Under the pieces are notes generated by a model. The model had not been told where the DNA came from and did not search any database. It saw only the letters and a program-made list of their open reading frames with translations. DNA of 28,135 bases from Phycisphaerae bacterium (lineage in GTDB: Bacteria > Chloroflexota > Anaerolineae > 4572-78 > J111). The position numbers were made by a program, and so were the translations under genes. The DNA lies in assembly GCA_028285035.1 (NCBI GenBank), contig JANQQF010000028.1, forward strand, positions 1 to 28,135. The letters run 5' to 3'. Positions within the stretch are counted from its first letter, which is position 1; every line of letters begins with the position of its first letter. This document shows positions 1 to 8,195 of the stretch, piece after piece.

Positions 1-82
1 ATTCGCTTGGGCTCCTTCGGTTTTGGGTTTGTTTCGCAACTACCTTTTTACCGAAGTTGCCCTTTCTGTCAACTTTCGTGAT

Positions 83-493
83 CTACTGAATTTGATTTAA
101 ATTTTGATCTGCTTCTTGTAAAATTTCTATAAGTTCATTCTCAGAATTTATATCCACCCACAATTCTTTAATTTCACCTTTTTCAATTGAGTAACCTAAC
201 GAATTTGATCTTGAAAAATATAACAAATTAATCTCAAATGCATATTCAACGCCAAAATCTCTAGACTCTCTGCTCTCTATTGAGATAAACATACCTGGTG
301 GCATATTTGCTAAAAAATTCACTCGCAAATCATATGAAAAGCAAATATGGATATAAAAACGATAGTCTACCTTTTTTGTAAATGAGACTTGAACATATCG
401 CCCTGAAATTTTTACCGGAACTCGCTGTTCATACTCGGAACCTGGATTGATATATTCAAGAACATATTTTGGAAATTCGCTTGGCTTTATCAT
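83..493 (-). CDS. Hypothetical protein, 136 aa
   Basis: I do not recognise this protein. It is soluble-looking, with no signal peptide or membrane segment. It alternates beta-like stretches and ends in an acidic, Asn/Gln-rich helix (Glu-Leu-Ile-Glu-Ile-Leu-Gln near residue 120). Base use is clearly AT-richer than the large gene next to it, which may mean a separate origin. The ATG is preceded by a weak AGG nine bases upstream. It lies on the same strand as, and about 90 bases beyond, the large BTAD/WD40 gene, but no shared function is evident. Confidence that it is a real gene is moderate, based on the uninterrupted frame and the AT-rich yet codon-like composition. Confidence 0.55.
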   Translation of the reverse strand: MIKPSEFPKYVLEYINPGSEYEQRVPVKISGRYVQVSFTKKVDYRFYIHICFSYDLRVNFLANMPPGMFISIESRESRDFGVEYAFEINLLYFSRSNSLGYSIEKGEIKELWVDINSENELIEILQEADQNLNQIQ

Positions 494-579
494 TTTTGAA
501 AACCTACACTATTGTTTTAGCGTACTGATTTGAAATAGACTGTAACAGTTCGCCTTATTTTTGCTGCGGGGACGTTCTT

Positions 580-3500
580 TCACTCACAAGCCCCCCGATA
601 CGCCATATCCCCCAAATATTGAACCCACTCGGCCTCCGTCAAACTCCGGCCAGCGACCCGACACACCTCATCTTGCCACGACTCTGCATCAAGCTGCCAG
701 GCAATGGCCTGTCCATCGAAACTTAATGAATATAACGTTTGACCATCGGGGCTAAAGGCGAGATCAATGATTTCGCTGGTATGGGCGGTGAGGGGGGCAC
801 CGATAGGCTGACGGGTGGCTACATTCCAGAGAATGATGTCTCCGTTAAAGTCACCGGAAGCCAACCACTGTCCATCCGGGCTAAAGGTGACGCTCTGGGC
901 GGACTGGGTATGACCATTAAAGGGCAAGCCGAGTTGTTCGCCACTGACTGCATCCCACAGATTCAGACTACTATCGCCACTGGCGGAGGCCACGTAACGT
1001 CCCATTGGGCTAAACGCCACATCAAATACGATGTTCTCGTGACCTGATAAAAATAGGCTCTCCCCCGATGATGACTGATCAACACTCCATAACCGCACCG
1101 ACCAATCGTCACTGGCAGAGGCCAATTGCTGACCATCCGGACTAAACGCCAGATTGCTGATGCCAGCGGTGTGACCGCTTAAGGGGGGGCCAAGTGGTTG
1201 CCTCGTGCTAACATCCCACAAAATAATCGTTTCATCCACGCTCCCCGAGGCCAACACGCTCGTATCCGGATTAAAGGCCAGCCCCCACACCTCATCTGTA
1301 TGCTGGATTGTATCATCGGCAAATATGGTGCCAGCAGGCCGACTTTGGCTCAAATCCCACACTCTAATCTCCCCATCAATATCGCTCGACACCAGATACT
1401 GGTCATCTGCGCTAAACGCCAGCCCAGCGATTTCAGCGCTGTGGTCGGTAAAGGTCAGATCAAACGGAACGAAGGCCGACGATTGATTGGCACCCTGAGC
1501 TGCGGTTAATGAAGCCACTTCAACGTGGCCCGTCTCACTACCTAACGCCAACATTTGGCCCGATTGATTAAATTGGCCCCACGTCACGGGGCCAATCCGG
1601 TCAGCAATTTCTGTCGGACGAGACAAAGATTGCCCCAACCGAGAAGACTCTCCCCTAATCGCGGCCATATCCCACACAATAATTTCGCCAGCGATGCTGC
1701 TGGAAACCAACGTTTGCCCATCCGGGCTAAAGGTCAAGCCCCACACGGATTGATCGTGCCCCGTCAGCGTCAAGGTGGGCGGAGCACCATTTGTAATCGT
1801 GCTGTCCACATCCCAAAATAAGATCCGTCCATCATCACTACCCGAAATCAGTTGTTGACCATCGGGGCTAAAGGTTAGGCTTGTGGCCAAAGCGGCCTGA
1901 TCGGGTAAGGCTGCGGTCAGTTGTTGCCCCCGTGAGGCCCCGTCTGACATATCCCATAAAATAATAGGCTCATTCAAACTGGCAGAGGCTAATATTTGCC
2001 CATCGGGGCTAAAGGTAAAATAACCGCCGGTGTCTTGATTCTCCAGTAAGGGTAGATTGAGGGGTTGTTCAGCCAGCCCCTCCGGTGTCATCGGCCAGAC
2101 GATAACTTTGCCATCAAAACCGACGAAAACCAGTGTTCCACCATCGGGGCTAAGCGTAATATGAAAGATAGCATCATTATGAGCACTAACAGGAACTCCA
2201 ATCATTTGCTGTGTCCTCACATTCCACATTATCAGTTGGCCATTATCATCAGCCGAAATCAAGGTTTGGCCGTCTTGACTGAACACCGCCGCGCCAATTG
2301 CACTCCCAGGGCTGGTCAGGGGTGAGCCAAGTGGTTGACCAAACGAGGGGCTATCTTCCCTAACATCCCACAAAATGATAGTTCCATCAAAACTGACTGA
2401 GGCTAATATTTGCCCATCAGGGCTAAAGTTGGCCTGCCACACCAAATCAGTATGCCCTTGCAGTGGAGTAGCCTGCGGCGGCTCGGCCGTCATATCCCAC
2501 AACATCACCAGATGATCACTCCCAGCCGAGGCCAGGAATCGACCATCAGGGCTAAACTGAACGCTATTGACCCCACCCGTATGTCCTGGTAAATACCTGA
2601 CCAAACCGGGGTTGGCCGATAAAACTTCAAGCAGTGTGCCTCGGGTGGTCAAGGTATCTTGCAGAAGATTGGCCTCCAAACTGAGCAACAGGGCTAAATC
2701 ATACTGGATATCAACCAAATTGATGGCTTGTGCTGCCAATTGACCAGAGGTAGCTAGCCGGGTTTGGGTCTCAGCCCGATCTCGTTGTTCTTGGGCAATT
2801 TGCCGCTGGGTGAAGGCAACCGCACTGAGCGCAAAGGCCCCGACCGTGGCAGTCAGGAGGACGATGACCAACAAGCGTAATCGACGTTGTGAGCGTTGCT
2901 CCAACTGGCGTTCATGTGCTTGCCGGGCTGCCTCTTCAGCTTCTTCGGCTTCGCGCTCGCTCACACTAGCCTGAAGGTAGTTGGTTTCCAACGGCGTCAA
3001 AGCCAAGTTGGTGCTGTCTGCCCACACCTCAAATTGTTGCAGCCGCCCTTCTCGCATCAAAAAACTAACATCACGATCAGCCTGCTCCCACTCGGCGGCT
3101 AAGGCCATCAAACGCCGATGCAGTTGTACATCAGCCCGACTTGTCTGCAACCACTGCTTCACTTGCGGCCAATGCTGAATCAACGCCTCATGGGCTACCT
3201 CGACCGTTGCCTGGCCTGTCGCTATATTTTGGTCGAGAGTAAATAAACGATATTGACTAAAGCGATCAATAATGGTCTCTATGGTCTGAGAGACATCACT
3301 TTCTGGTGTTTGTCCATTCGGCACTACCACATGAGTGGGTCCCGAACCGTTCGTGTGTGTTTTATGGGCCAAAATGAGGAGCGATAAGAGTTCCGCGCGT
3401 GGAGCGCGGCGGCGGGTGTCAGCAGCCCCTTCACCTAAGGTAATCAAGCGTAAAAAGAGCTGGCGAGCAACCTCTTGGGCTTCAAGCGTTAATCCGTTGT

Positions 3501-5208
3501 ACAACTCATTAGCTCGGCGGGTCAATGCGCCAGCTACACCGCCGATGTTGTGATAGGCGGCCAGGGTCAGCTTGCGCCCCGTTTGCTGTTCAAAAAGCTC
3601 AGTCAAGGCATATTGCAGGAGGGGCAACGCCCCCGGTTGTCGGCTCACATCAGCTACAATCGCCGCCACCAAGCCCGGCTCCAAGGTAAAACCTAGCCGC
3701 TCCACCGGACCAGCGATGGCTCGCTCTAACTCTTGTGGTGACAGGGGAAACGCCACCTCCGCTTGACGATGAAGCAGGCGACCAAATTCGGGGTAATGGA
3801 GCAATTGGTCGTAAAAGTCGGTTCGCAGGGTGATGATCAGGTGCAATCGACTACGCGGCGCAGCCAGTGCCCCCAGCAAGTTGGCTAAAAAACCTGTTCG
3901 GATCGACTCACTCCGAACAAGGGTGAAAAGTTCTTCAAATTGGTCGATGAACAACAGGATTTTAGAGGAGTCGGCCTGAGGCGCATTGTTAGGGAATCGC
4001 CGTTCGAGCACGGCTCGCAGCGCCTGACCGTCTTCTAGTGTCTGCAGGTTTGGGACTGATTGGACTGAGTGGGCTCCATTTGTTTGGGCAAGTACAGGCT
4101 CAAATGGCAATCGAGCCAACGCCGCAGCCAATTCGGCCATTGGGTCTGCGCCAGGAAACATGTCGATAATGTGCCATTGATCGCCGCTCGTTTGAACCGC
4201 TTGACGTAGACCAGGAATCAAGCCCGCCCTCACCAAGCTAGATTTACCGCTGCCACTTGGCCCAATCACCCCCAAAAATCGGCCCATCCACCCATCAGGA
4301 TCTTCATCCACTTCATCGTTTAGCAATTGAGCCAACAATTGCTCAATGAGTTGCTGGCGACCAAAAAAGTTAAGAACATCCCCTTCTTGAAAAGGTTGCA
4401 GCCCTTTGTATGGATTTTGTGGTTTGGAGCCGGCCTCGGGAGCGGCTTCCCAGCCGAGTTGCCCCTGTTGAATTTGGTGGTAAAGCGCATTTAATTCGTC
4501 GCCGGGGCTAACCCCTAACTCATCCTCTAACAGGCGGCGGCATAGATCGTAATGGTGTAAAGCCGCATTTCTCTGTCCTGTAAAAGCCAACAGTTCCATC
4601 ACCTGAGCGTGGGCTGTCTCATCCCACGCTTCTAATTCCAACTGTCGCCGAGCATAGTGCAGGCTTTGGTCAAAATCCCCTTGGTCGCGCCAAGTCAAGG
4701 TGAGGGTCTTTAAGGCCTCCGAGGCTAGCTGACGCAGTTCTTGCTGCTTGAGCAGTATCCATTCCTCAAACAGTTCGCTATCGGCCAAGGAAAAGCCCGA
4801 CATGAAATCGCCCCGATATAAATCAATCGTAGTTTGTAGTGCAGCCAAATCGGCTTGTTTGGAATTACGAAATGGGGCAGCAAAGGCAGTGAGGTCTAAC
4901 CAATAATTGCTACTTTGGTTAAATTGAATGGTTTGATGACTGACATCCAGAAAGGGTGGCTCGGCCGTTTGATCACCAATCGCTTGCCGTAGATTGTAGA
5001 GGGCTTGGCTTAAATTTTTCCGGGCGGTCTGTTCTGGTAGATCCGGCCAGAGCAATCCGGCCAAGTAGCTACGACTGTGGGGCTGGTCAGCCTCAGCCAC
5101 CAGATAGCTCAGTAAGGCTCGAACTTTATCAGACTCAAACTGTGTTACAGCGTTTTGCCCTAATTTAACCTGAAAGCTGCCCAATAATGAGATTGACAAA
5201 CGAGTCAT
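580..5208 (-). CDS. Membrane-anchored BTAD / nSTAND1 NTPase / WD40-repeat regulator, 1542 aa
   Basis: Predicted signal-sensing transcription regulator. Seen in order: an OmpR/SARP-like winged helix (about 1-95, starting Thr-Arg-Leu-Ser-Ile-Ser-Leu-Leu-Gly); an alpha-helical BTAD domain (about 100-250); a STAND NTPase opening with Asn-Pro-Tyr-Lys-Gly-Leu and Phe-Phe-Gly-Arg (about 265-285), Walker A GPSGSGKSS (about 314-322) and Walker B LLFIDQFEEL (about 416-427); a charged coiled coil (about 745-770); one membrane segment after Arg-Arg-Leu-Arg (about 774-798); 14 WD40 repeats (about 865-1510), enough for two seven-bladed propellers; and a Cys-containing tail (LTEAEWVQYLG) common on such proteins. 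The start at 5208 is chosen because AGGAG sits four bases before that ATG; an upstream frame extension lacks such a site. In this architecture the NTPase is normally a switch and WD40 the sensor. The target genes are unknown. It is divergent from the lipoprotein at 5410. Confidence 0.9.
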   Translation of the reverse strand: MTRLSISLLGSFQVKLGQNAVTQFESDKVRALLSYLVAEADQPHSRSYLAGLLWPDLPEQTARKNLSQALYNLRQAIGDQTAEPPFLDVSHQTIQFNQSSNYWLDLTAFAAPFRNSKQADLAALQTTIDLYRGDFMSGFSLADSELFEEWILLKQQELRQLASEALKTLTLTWRDQGDFDQSLHYARRQLELEAWDETAHAQVMELLAFTGQRNAALHHYDLCRRLLEDELGVSPGDELNALYHQIQQGQLGWEAAPEAGSKPQNPYKGLQPFQEGDVLNFFGRQQLIEQLLAQLLNDEVDEDPDGWMGRFLGVIGPSGSGKSSLVRAGLIPGLRQAVQTSGDQWHIIDMFPGADPMAELAAALARLPFEPVLAQTNGAHSVQSVPNLQTLEDGQALRAVLERRFPNNAPQADSSKILLFIDQFEELFTLVRSESIRTGFLANLLGALAAPRSRLHLIITLRTDFYDQLLHYPEFGRLLHRQAEVAFPLSPQELERAIAGPVERLGFTLEPGLVAAIVADVSRQPGALPLLQYALTELFEQQTGRKLTLAAYHNIGGVAGALTRRANELYNGLTLEAQEVARQLFLRLITLGEGAADTRRRAPRAELLSLLILAHKTHTNGSGPTHVVVPNGQTPESDVSQTIETIIDRFSQYRLFTLDQNIATGQATVEVAHEALIQHWPQVKQWLQTSRADVQLHRRLMALAAEWEQADRDVSFLMREGRLQQFEVWADSTNLALTPLETNYLQASVSEREAEEAEEAARQAHERQLEQRSQRRLRLLVIVLLTATVGAFALSAVAFTQRQIAQEQRDRAETQTRLATSGQLAAQAINLVDIQYDLALLLSLEANLLQDTLTTRGTLLEVLSANPGLVRYLPGHTGGVNSVQFSPDGRFLASAGSDHLVMLWDMTAEPPQATPLQGHTDLVWQANFSPDGQILASVSFDGTIILWDVREDSPSFGQPLGSPLTSPGSAIGAAVFSQDGQTLISADDNGQLIMWNVRTQQMIGVPVSAHNDAIFHITLSPDGGTLVFVGFDGKVIVWPMTPEGLAEQPLNLPLLENQDTGGYFTFSPDGQILASASLNEPIILWDMSDGASRGQQLTAALPDQAALATSLTFSPDGQQLISGSDDGRILFWDVDSTITNGAPPTLTLTGHDQSVWGLTFSPDGQTLVSSSIAGEIIVWDMAAIRGESSRLGQSLSRPTEIADRIGPVTWGQFNQSGQMLALGSETGHVEVASLTAAQGANQSSAFVPFDLTFTDHSAEIAGLAFSADDQYLVSSDIDGEIRVWDLSQSRPAGTIFADDTIQHTDEVWGLAFNPDTSVLASGSVDETIILWDVSTRQPLGPPLSGHTAGISNLAFSPDGQQLASASDDWSVRLWSVDQSSSGESLFLSGHENIVFDVAFSPMGRYVASASGDSSLNLWDAVSGEQLGLPFNGHTQSAQSVTFSPDGQWLASGDFNGDIILWNVATRQPIGAPLTAHTSEIIDLAFSPDGQTLYSLSFDGQAIAWQLDAESWQDEVCRVAGRSLTEAEWVQYLGDMAYRGACE

Positions 5209-5346
5209 GCGGCTCCTGATACTTTCCTGATAGTTGTTTGTTAGGCTGAGGACACAGTATTCCAAATTATACCATATGTTTTTTGGATTAGCTTTATTAA
5301 AGGAGTTAGGAAAGGAGCGTATTTGAGGAAATAAGGGGCAGACAGA

Positions 5347-5397
5347 ATGAATCTACTCAAATTTAATTTAGTACTAGCTATTAACGATCAATTATAA
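5347..5397 (+). CDS. Possible 16-codon leader ORF before the lipoprotein gene
   Basis: An ATG with AAGGGG eight bases upstream opens a 16-codon frame (MNLLKFNLVLAINDQL). Its TAA overlaps the AAGGAG ribosome binding site of the GTG-started lipoprotein gene at 5410. This arrangement suits translational coupling, where ribosomes ending the leader feed the next start. The peptide carries no run of a single regulatory amino acid and no attenuator hairpin was seen, so it may equally be chance in an AT-rich leader. Confidence 0.3.
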   Translation: MNLLKFNLVLAINDQL

Positions 5398-5409
5398 GGA
5401 GAATACAAA

Positions 5410-7392
5410 GTGCAACTCAATTTTAAAATCATATTTAGTACACTCGTCGTTTTGATGATGTTGGCGGCCTGTGGCGGCAACGAGCCACCCGTCAGTCAAG
5501 CCCCAACAGAAGCCCCGACTGAAGCACCTACCGAAGCACCAACGGCCACACCTGAAGCGGTGGCTGACGTGGCTGAAGAAGCAACCGAAATTCCTGAAGT
5601 GACTGCGGTAAAAGGAAACAGTGGCCTCCTCATTCCCGACCAATGTTTCGAAAGTGAAGAGGATTTTGACATCTGCTGGGAAGATGGCTTGATTTCCGAG
5701 GAATGTTTTGATGATGAAGGCTATTTGCTCGAGATCTGTGTGAATGGCGGGGAAAGTGCGAACGCAGAAGAGGGTAGCCAGGTTGTTTCCGCACCAAATG
5801 TCGACCCGCCCAGCGCTAATGCGGCGGACAGCGGCTTTCGGCCCGAGGTGGATGGCTTTAGCTTTCCAAACTATGGTGGGGAAGGTCATATCACGAATTT
5901 AACCTCGGCGGAACTACAACGGATGTTTGGTGATGAGGTCTGCGCCAATCTGAATAATGGGTGTACCCTTACCCCACCGGTCCGGCAGTGGATGGAGCAA
6001 ATGAATGAGGGGATGAGTGGTGGACATTGTGAAGGGATGGCGGTACTCAGCACGCTGATGTATCACGATCTATTAACACCGGATCAGTTTGGGGCTAGCT
6101 CAACCAATGCGCTGAATCTTGAGAGCAGCGAACTTTTGCAACGCGAAATTGCTTACTGGTTTCTGACCCAATTCACTTGGCCCGGCGGCTTTGGCAAAGT
6201 CAATGAGTCGCCCAAAGTTGTGGTCGATACCCTGATTGAGACCTTTAATCAAGGGGAAGCCGCGCCGGAATGGTGGGTGATGGGCATTTACAAGCCCGAC
6301 TTCAGTGGTGGTCACGCAGTCACCCCCTTTGCAGTCGAAGATATGGGCAATGGCATCTTCCACGTGTTTGTCTATGACAACAATTACCCCAACCAAACCC
6401 GAGTGGTCGTGGTCGATGTGAACGCTAATACTTGGGCCTATGAAGCCTCGATCAACCCTAGTGTTGAGGCTGATCTCTATGAAGGTAACGCTGATACCCA
6501 AACCTTGGAAATCGTCTCGGTTTCGCCACGCTTGCAAGAACAAGAGGGTAACTTTGAAGAAGCCTCTGTGTTAGATTATCGAGCGGCAGGTATGGCCGCA
6601 CCACTATTGGAAGGGCGAGATTTTGTTGAGGTGTGGCTGGATGGCGAGGCAGACTTGCTCATCACAGATGAAGAAGGCCGCCAGATTGGTTGGTTACCCG
6701 ATGGTACTTTTGTGAACACTATTCCTGGGGCACAATCACAAAGCCTGAAGTATGGCGTTAATGTGTGGGACATCAATCAGGAACCTGTGTACTTGATCCC
6801 TACCGAGGTTGAGTTCTTCACCATTACCATTGATGGCAGTCGTCTTGAAGAGGGGACCGCCACAGAAGTAACGATGATTGGCCCTGGTTACAATCTGGTC
6901 GTTGAAGATTTGTGGCTCGATCCCGGTGAGTTTGATGAAATCGACGTGGCTACGTTGGGGAATCAACATTATGAATTGACCTACAGCTCTGACTACAGCG
7001 ACTCACCAGACATTGTTGTCGGCATCGAGTCTGAGGAAGCCGATTATGAATTTGTCGTCCGAGGCACCGATATTGAAGCCGGTGGTGCTTTCAATGTTGA
7101 GTTGGACTTCCCCCAAGGTGATTTCATTCTCAACACTACCGGCCAAGAAGAGTACGGGGCCTACGCCTTACTCGTCTTACGGATCGATGATGAGGGCGAG
7201 TACATCTTTGGTAACGAAGAGATCATTCTGGAACCTGATGATACAATGTATGTCAACTTCCTTGAGTGGGAAGGTGAAGGCAGCGTGATGTATCTCGACT
7301 TCGATTACGAAACCGATGGTACCCTCGATGAAACTATCGAGTTGGAGGACGAAGATGGTTTCTATGAAGATTTCTACGCCGATTGGGAGTAA
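5410..7392 (+). CDS. Lipoprotein with Cys-His-Asp peptidase-like domain, 660 aa
   Basis: Exported lipoprotein. The start is GTG, with AAGGAG seven bases upstream. Residues 1-20 form a hydrophobic signal ending in Leu-Ala-Ala, and Cys21 is the predicted lipidation site. A low-complexity linker follows (four Pro-Thr-Glu/Ala units). The core has Gly-Gly-His-Cys207-Glu-Gly-Met, then Gly-Gly-His302-Ala-Val-Thr-Pro, then Val-Tyr-Asp323-Asn-Asn. The spacing and order match the Cys-His-Asp/Asn arrangement of papain- or transglutaminase-like folds, so a cysteine peptidase or related amide-bond enzyme is inferred. Residues about 390-660 look like beta-rich modules ending in a very acidic tail. It is divergent from the BTAD/WD40 regulator, 201 bases apart, which suggests shared control. 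The fold call is inference from motifs only; the catalytic role is unproven. Confidence 0.8.
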   Translation: MQLNFKIIFSTLVVLMMLAACGGNEPPVSQAPTEAPTEAPTEAPTATPEAVADVAEEATEIPEVTAVKGNSGLLIPDQCFESEEDFDICWEDGLISEECFDDEGYLLEICVNGGESANAEEGSQVVSAPNVDPPSANAADSGFRPEVDGFSFPNYGGEGHITNLTSAELQRMFGDEVCANLNNGCTLTPPVRQWMEQMNEGMSGGHCEGMAVLSTLMYHDLLTPDQFGASSTNALNLESSELLQREIAYWFLTQFTWPGGFGKVNESPKVVVDTLIETFNQGEAAPEWWVMGIYKPDFSGGHAVTPFAVEDMGNGIFHVFVYDNNYPNQTRVVVVDVNANTWAYEASINPSVEADLYEGNADTQTLEIVSVSPRLQEQEGNFEEASVLDYRAAGMAAPLLEGRDFVEVWLDGEADLLITDEEGRQIGWLPDGTFVNTIPGAQSQSLKYGVNVWDINQEPVYLIPTEVEFFTITIDGSRLEEGTATEVTMIGPGYNLVVEDLWLDPGEFDEIDVATLGNQHYELTYSSDYSDSPDIVVGIESEEADYEFVVRGTDIEAGGAFNVELDFPQGDFILNTTGQEEYGAYALLVLRIDDEGEYIFGNEEIILEPDDTMYVNFLEWEGEGSVMYLDFDYETDGTLDETIELEDEDGFYEDFYADWE

Positions 7393-7442
7393 GTTTTCTT
7401 GTCAAACAGGTTAGCTGAAAAATTTAGATAGCACATAAAGTG

Positions 7443-7483
7443 AACCTGTGCTACATTCGTCGAGAATGTAGCACAGGTTTTTT
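7443..7483 (+). terminator. Rho-independent terminator of the lipoprotein gene
   Basis: A perfect 16-bp stem (AACCTGTGCTACATTC and its complement) around a five-base loop is followed by TTTTTT at 7478-7483. It lies 50 bases after the lipoprotein stop. The T run is on the + strand only. Confidence 0.92.
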
Positions 7484-7549
7484 ATTGTGGTTGGAGGATA
7501 GAATTTGGGATAGACAAGTTATTGAGGGGGAGTTGCCTCAGATGGTCTT

Positions 7550-8179
7550 TTACTGTTGCAGGCGTAGCTGTGTGACATGAGACGTTAATTTGACAGCTAT
7601 CATTTTTCGGGCCCGAAATAGCCTACTTTTAACAGCACTAACTGTTGTATTCAGCGTTTGGGCAATCTCTTGGTAAGACTGAGCCTGCCAGTATTTTAGA
7701 TTAACGACTGTACAATAATCCGGCGGTAGCGTACTGAGCAAGGCTTGAATTTCTTGTAAGGTCTCTGCCGCAAGTAAAGTTTGTTCTGGTTGAGGTGTGT
7801 CTTGGTTAGGGAAACAATTCCAGAGATATAAATCATCCCACAAAATTACCTGGAAACGCCGCCTTCTCAATATGTCGATGCAGTAATGTGAGGCAATTGA
7901 AAAGAGCCAAGTTGAAAACTTGTGCTCATCATCATAGGTATCGAGTTTGACATAAGCTCGTATAAAAATTTCTTGAGTAGCATCATCTGCTTCATCCTTG
8001 TCTCTAAGTTTTCGGTAACAAAAATTGTAGATGGGCTGTTGGTATTCTTTTATGATATTGGAAAAGGCCAGCTTGTTGCCGCTTTTGGCCAACAATATTG
8101 TTTGTTCGAGATAATCGGGGTATTTAAAGTTGGTTTTCATTACATTTGGTTGTTGAGGTTGCGCATTTATGCTTGCCAT
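7550..8179 (-). CDS. ECF-type RNA polymerase sigma factor, 209 aa
   Basis: Sigma-70 family, extracytoplasmic-function group: it would direct RNA polymerase to a dedicated promoter set. Region 2 spans about residues 45-110 and includes the core-binding and -10-reading helices (ADDATQEIFIRAY, then FSTWLFSIASHYCIDILRRRR). Region 4 spans about 145-195 with a helix-turn-helix (SYQEIAQTLNTTVSAVKSRLFRARK). Region 3 is absent, as expected for the group. The ATG has AAGGA nine bases upstream. It starts 16 bases after the stop of the FtsX-type permease on the same strand, so the two are probably co-transcribed. No anti-sigma gene (zinc-finger or membrane anti-sigma) is adjacent, which is unusual; control may be by the operon's TetR instead. 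Confidence 0.93.
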   Translation of the reverse strand: MASINAQPQQPNVMKTNFKYPDYLEQTILLAKSGNKLAFSNIIKEYQQPIYNFCYRKLRDKDEADDATQEIFIRAYVKLDTYDDEHKFSTWLFSIASHYCIDILRRRRFQVILWDDLYLWNCFPNQDTPQPEQTLLAAETLQEIQALLSTLPPDYCTVVNLKYWQAQSYQEIAQTLNTTVSAVKSRLFRARKMIAVKLTSHVTQLRLQQ

Positions 8180-8195
8180 AATCGTTTGTCCTTCA

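Noticed and set aside
1..82. A minus-strand open stretch reaching the left edge
   Set aside because: It is too short and lacks a start or family signature; nothing can be claimed.
739..1821. Several open frames of 80-100 codons on the + strand opposite the WD40 region
   Set aside because: They recur at the WD40 repeat period, have no ribosome binding sites and read as Pro/Arg-rich sequence, as expected of the antisense of repeated codons.
640..2620. Regularly spaced repeats as a possible CRISPR array
   Set aside because: The repeats are coding, degenerate and in frame with WD40 blades; the spacing equals one blade.
5392..5889. 165-codon frame opposite the lipoprotein start
   Set aside because: It is antisense to the signal peptide and Pro/Thr/Glu linker, has no ribosome binding site and shows no recognisable domain.
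6100..6543. 147-codon frame opposite the peptidase-like core
   Set aside because: The sense strand has coherent motifs; this frame has no start signal and looks like a codon shadow.
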